Shown: piece after piece, positions 61,701-64,000 of the stretch
How the letters are laid out: the number at the start of each line of letters is the position of its first letter
How positions within the stretch are numbered: position 1 is the stretch's first letter
Source: Physcomitrium patens
Taxonomy: Eukaryota; Streptophyta; Bryopsida; Funariales; Funariaceae
Reading direction: 5' to 3'
Assembly: GCF_000002425.4 (NCBI RefSeq)
Contig: NC_037266.1
Location: 9,896,500 to 9,960,499 of the forward strand
Length of the DNA stretch: 64,000 bases
Notes under the pieces: model-generated
Told to the model about the DNA's origin: nothing
The model's database searches: none
The model's input: the letters and a program-made list of their open reading frames with translations, nothing else
Made by a program: the position numbers and the translations under genes

Positions 61701-63300
61701 AATGTCTTATTGTACTTTTTCTTATCCTAAGGTTGACTATTCTCAAGCCCAAATCCGAATTATGTAAATGATTAGCTTTATTTGATAGCTTTTCATTCTA
61801 AAATATTTTTAGTAGTCAAAATTAACTACAAGATCTATGACACAGAGCTTCTTGTAATTATGGATTCATTTTAAGAATAGCATCATTATCTAGAAGATAC
61901 TTTTAATTTAGTCATTATACAAATTACAAGAAACTCAAGTACTTCATATCAATACATGTTTTGAATTGTTGTCAAGTCCATTAGAGCATATCTTTGTTAA
62001 GATTATTTATTGATCCAAAAAATAATAAGATTTGTTAGATGTCCTTTCTAAACATTCTTATCTTGTACCAAAAGAAAGAAAAATAGCTTTTGTTAACAAA
62101 AAAAAAAATCTTAAAGCCAAAGTATTTTCATCTTTAAGCAATAAAATCAACATTGATTATTGATTCAACCTTTGTTGAGTAAATTCAATCAAGTATGTCT
62201 TTTGATCCTCTTATTTATAATGTCAAAAATGATTCTTTTAAGTCTTATGATATCTCTAAGTTTAATTTCAAGAATAATCTACTCTATTTTGAAGAACAAA
62301 TATATTCTAAAAAAGAAAACATAATTATGTGTTCTTCAAGCTTGTCATAACTTTTCAATAGCTGGACATTTTAAATACAATAAGACTTTAGAGTTAATAT
62401 TAAGAGATTTTTGGTAGCTTCAAATATAAAGGTAATTAAAGTCTTTGTACAATCACTTGATATTTGTTCAAGATCAAAAACTCCTCATCATCAATCTTAT
62501 GGACTTCTCCAGCCATTACCTATTTTGAAACAATTATAGTTTTTTGTTTCTATGGATTTTATCACAAATCTTCTAGTCTCAAGTTTTTACAATCTTATAT
62601 TTGTGATAATAGATTGTTTTACTAAGATGGCACATTTTGTACTATATTCAAAATCTATCACGAGTGAAAAAATGGCTAAACTTTTTTTTGACAACATCTA
62701 TTATTATCATAGATTGTTCAAAGATATTATATCAAATAAAAGAACTCAATTTATATCAAGATTTTAGACAATCTTTTTCAAGATTTTAAAAGTGGATATA
62801 AAGCTCTCTTTGGCTTTTCATCCTCAAATTGATGGACAAATGGAATGAGTGAATCAAGTTCTACAGCAAAATTTGAGGTATACCATCAACTATCATTAAG
62901 ATAATTGAACAATTCTTTTGCTATTGGCAAAGTTTAGGTACAATAATTCATTACATCTTTCTACTCAACAAATACTATTTTTTGTCAATTATGGTTATCA
63001 TCTACAACTTGATACTTTTGACTTTTCAAAAATTGATAATCCTATAACAGAAGATTTGGCAAATTATTTGTCAAAGCTACATGCAATATTAAAGGCATAG
63101 ATAAAGAAAGTTTAAGAATGACAAAAGATGAATGTGGATGCCTATTGCAAAGAACAACCATAATTCACTGTATATAATAAGATATTGCTACTTTGTCATA
63201 ATATCAAGACTATTTATTTTTTGAACAAGTTGGACTATTATAGGCTGGGACTTTTTCTCATTTGTAAACAAATCAATCATGTTGCTTACGGATTACAACT
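61700..63300 (+). mobile_element. Ty3/gypsy family B pol fragment: RNase H and integrase (fossil)
   Basis: Aligns with about 46600-48170 of the family B element. 'cttatcttgtaccaaaag' near 62060-62080 and 'attcaatcaagtatg' near 62176 correspond to blocks near 46910 and 47040. The integrase core reading at 62552-62767 begins 'MDFITNLLVSS' and has 'VIIDCFTKMAHFV', closer to the usual chromovirus motif than the other copy. The fragment is interrupted at its right by a family A LTR. No LTRs of its own are seen in the window. Broken. Confidence 0.75.
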
Positions 63301-63921
63301 ATTGGTATTATATTATATGTATTCTTATTTGAAAATGTAATAAGCATCTAGCTATGGAAGATAAATAATAATGCAACAAAAATTCTATTAAGTCTAATAG
63401 AACCTTAAATAAACTTCAAGTAATTTTTAAAAATCCAATTAAACTTTAATCTAATAAAATAAATTGAAAAGAAGTTACAAAAAAAACAAAAAAATCCTAA
63501 AACAAAAATAAAAATAAAAATTCTAATATAATCCTACTTAAAACCTTAATTAAATTTTAATCAAATCCTGTATCAAATCTTAATTGAAATCCTAATTGAA
63601 TCTTAATCAAACTCTAAATCAAATTCTAATGAAATTCTAACTAAACCTTAATCAAACCGTAGATCAAACTCTAATGAAATCCTAATAAAATTCTAAATCC
63701 TAGACAAGTTCTAAACCGAATCCTAGACCAAATCCTAAACCAAATCCTAATCAAATACTAAATCTTAAATAAAATCTTAACAAATCCTATAACAAAATAG
63801 AACCTCAATAATTAATCATCAAAAAAATGATATAAATTCAAAATTTACATACTTTTTAATGTCTTAGTTAAAAACAAGGACAAGGAAGATGAAATCCATT
63901 GTACTTATCAATTCAAAGAAG
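63300..63921 (-). mobile_element. Family A LTR, interrupted by a second family A LTR (fossil)
   Basis: Minus-strand LTR inserted in the family B fragment. It carries 'aagcatctagctatggaag' near 63340-63360, a CCTAAA-type array (about 63520-63790), and 'gttaaaaacaaggacaagg' near 63867-63886. It is then cut by a second LTR start at about 63922. The rest of this LTR presumably lies beyond the window. Confidence 0.65.
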
Positions 63922-64000
63922 CACTATTATATTATGTGAAGTTTTACTTGAAAATACACCAAGCACCTAACTGTGGAAGGTAGAAAAGAAATTACAATAA
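63922..64000 (-). mobile_element. Second family A LTR nested in the first, runs off the window
   Basis: Begins 'attatattatgtgaagtttt' and continues 'aaaatacaccaagcacctaac', which is the sense 3' end of a family A LTR on the minus strand. It lies inside the LTR that starts at 63300. Only about 80 bp are visible. Confidence 0.6.

Noticed and set aside
1-64000. tRNA, rRNA or other structured RNA genes
   Set aside because: I found no tRNA-like box A/box B pairs with matching stems and no rRNA segments. A covariance-model scan would be needed to be sure.

Overview
The window looks like nuclear DNA from a streptophyte, most likely a land plant and perhaps a bryophyte. It is very AT-rich and gene-poor, roughly three quarters A+T by eye. 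It holds one convincing host gene, a SLAC1-family (S-type) anion channel with seven coding exons, in a sharply bounded GC-richer island at about 15.2-20.0 kb. All six introns are GT-AG and the exons sum to an intact reading frame of 484 codons. The SLAC1-type protein and degenerate plant-telomere-like (TTTAGGG) motifs argue for a plant. The bryophyte suggestion is weaker: it rests on retroelement pol motifs that recall fungal-type Ty3 clades, and I recall that moss chromoviruses include such clades.

Nearly everything else is fossil retroelement and other repeat DNA. Family A is a Ty3/gypsy element with unusual 1.2-1.7 kb LTRs. One broken copy with internal region lies at about 33.8-41.3 kb. 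At least seven more solo, partial or truncated LTRs lie at 9.5-10.8, 11.3-12.9, 25.6-26.8, 27.5-29.2, 44.3-45.7, 57.5-59.1 and 63.3-64.0 kb. Most carry an internal degenerate array of TTTAGGG/TTTAGGA-like units. Family B is a chromodomain-bearing Ty3/gypsy element (chromovirus) with roughly 0.5-0.7 kb LTRs: a broken two-LTR copy at about 41.9-49.6 kb split by a family A LTR, fragments at 22.8-24.0 and 61.7-63.3 kb, and lone LTR pieces at 20.1-20.5 and 31.5-32.0 kb. A Ty1/copia fragment lies on the minus strand at 51.4-53.1 kb. An unclassified dispersed repeat, here called C, has three copies at about 0.2-1.45, 6.1-7.2 and 59.8-60.9 kb.

The most striking structure is a large inverted repeat. 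Two arms of about 1.07 kb (30030-31096 and 32733-33802), about 99% identical by my count, face each other across a 1.64 kb AT-rich spacer. The arms are GC-richer than their surroundings and much less decayed than the neighbouring elements. The right arm abuts the truncated 5' LTR of the family A element, and an inverted piece of the missing LTR start lies at 29.2-29.4 kb, which hints at an inversion.

No rRNA, tRNA, CRISPR or operon-like organisation was seen. Short ORFs in the AT-rich parts are treated as chance or as fossil-element debris. Boundaries of repeats are approximate, generally within tens of bases and looser where stated.
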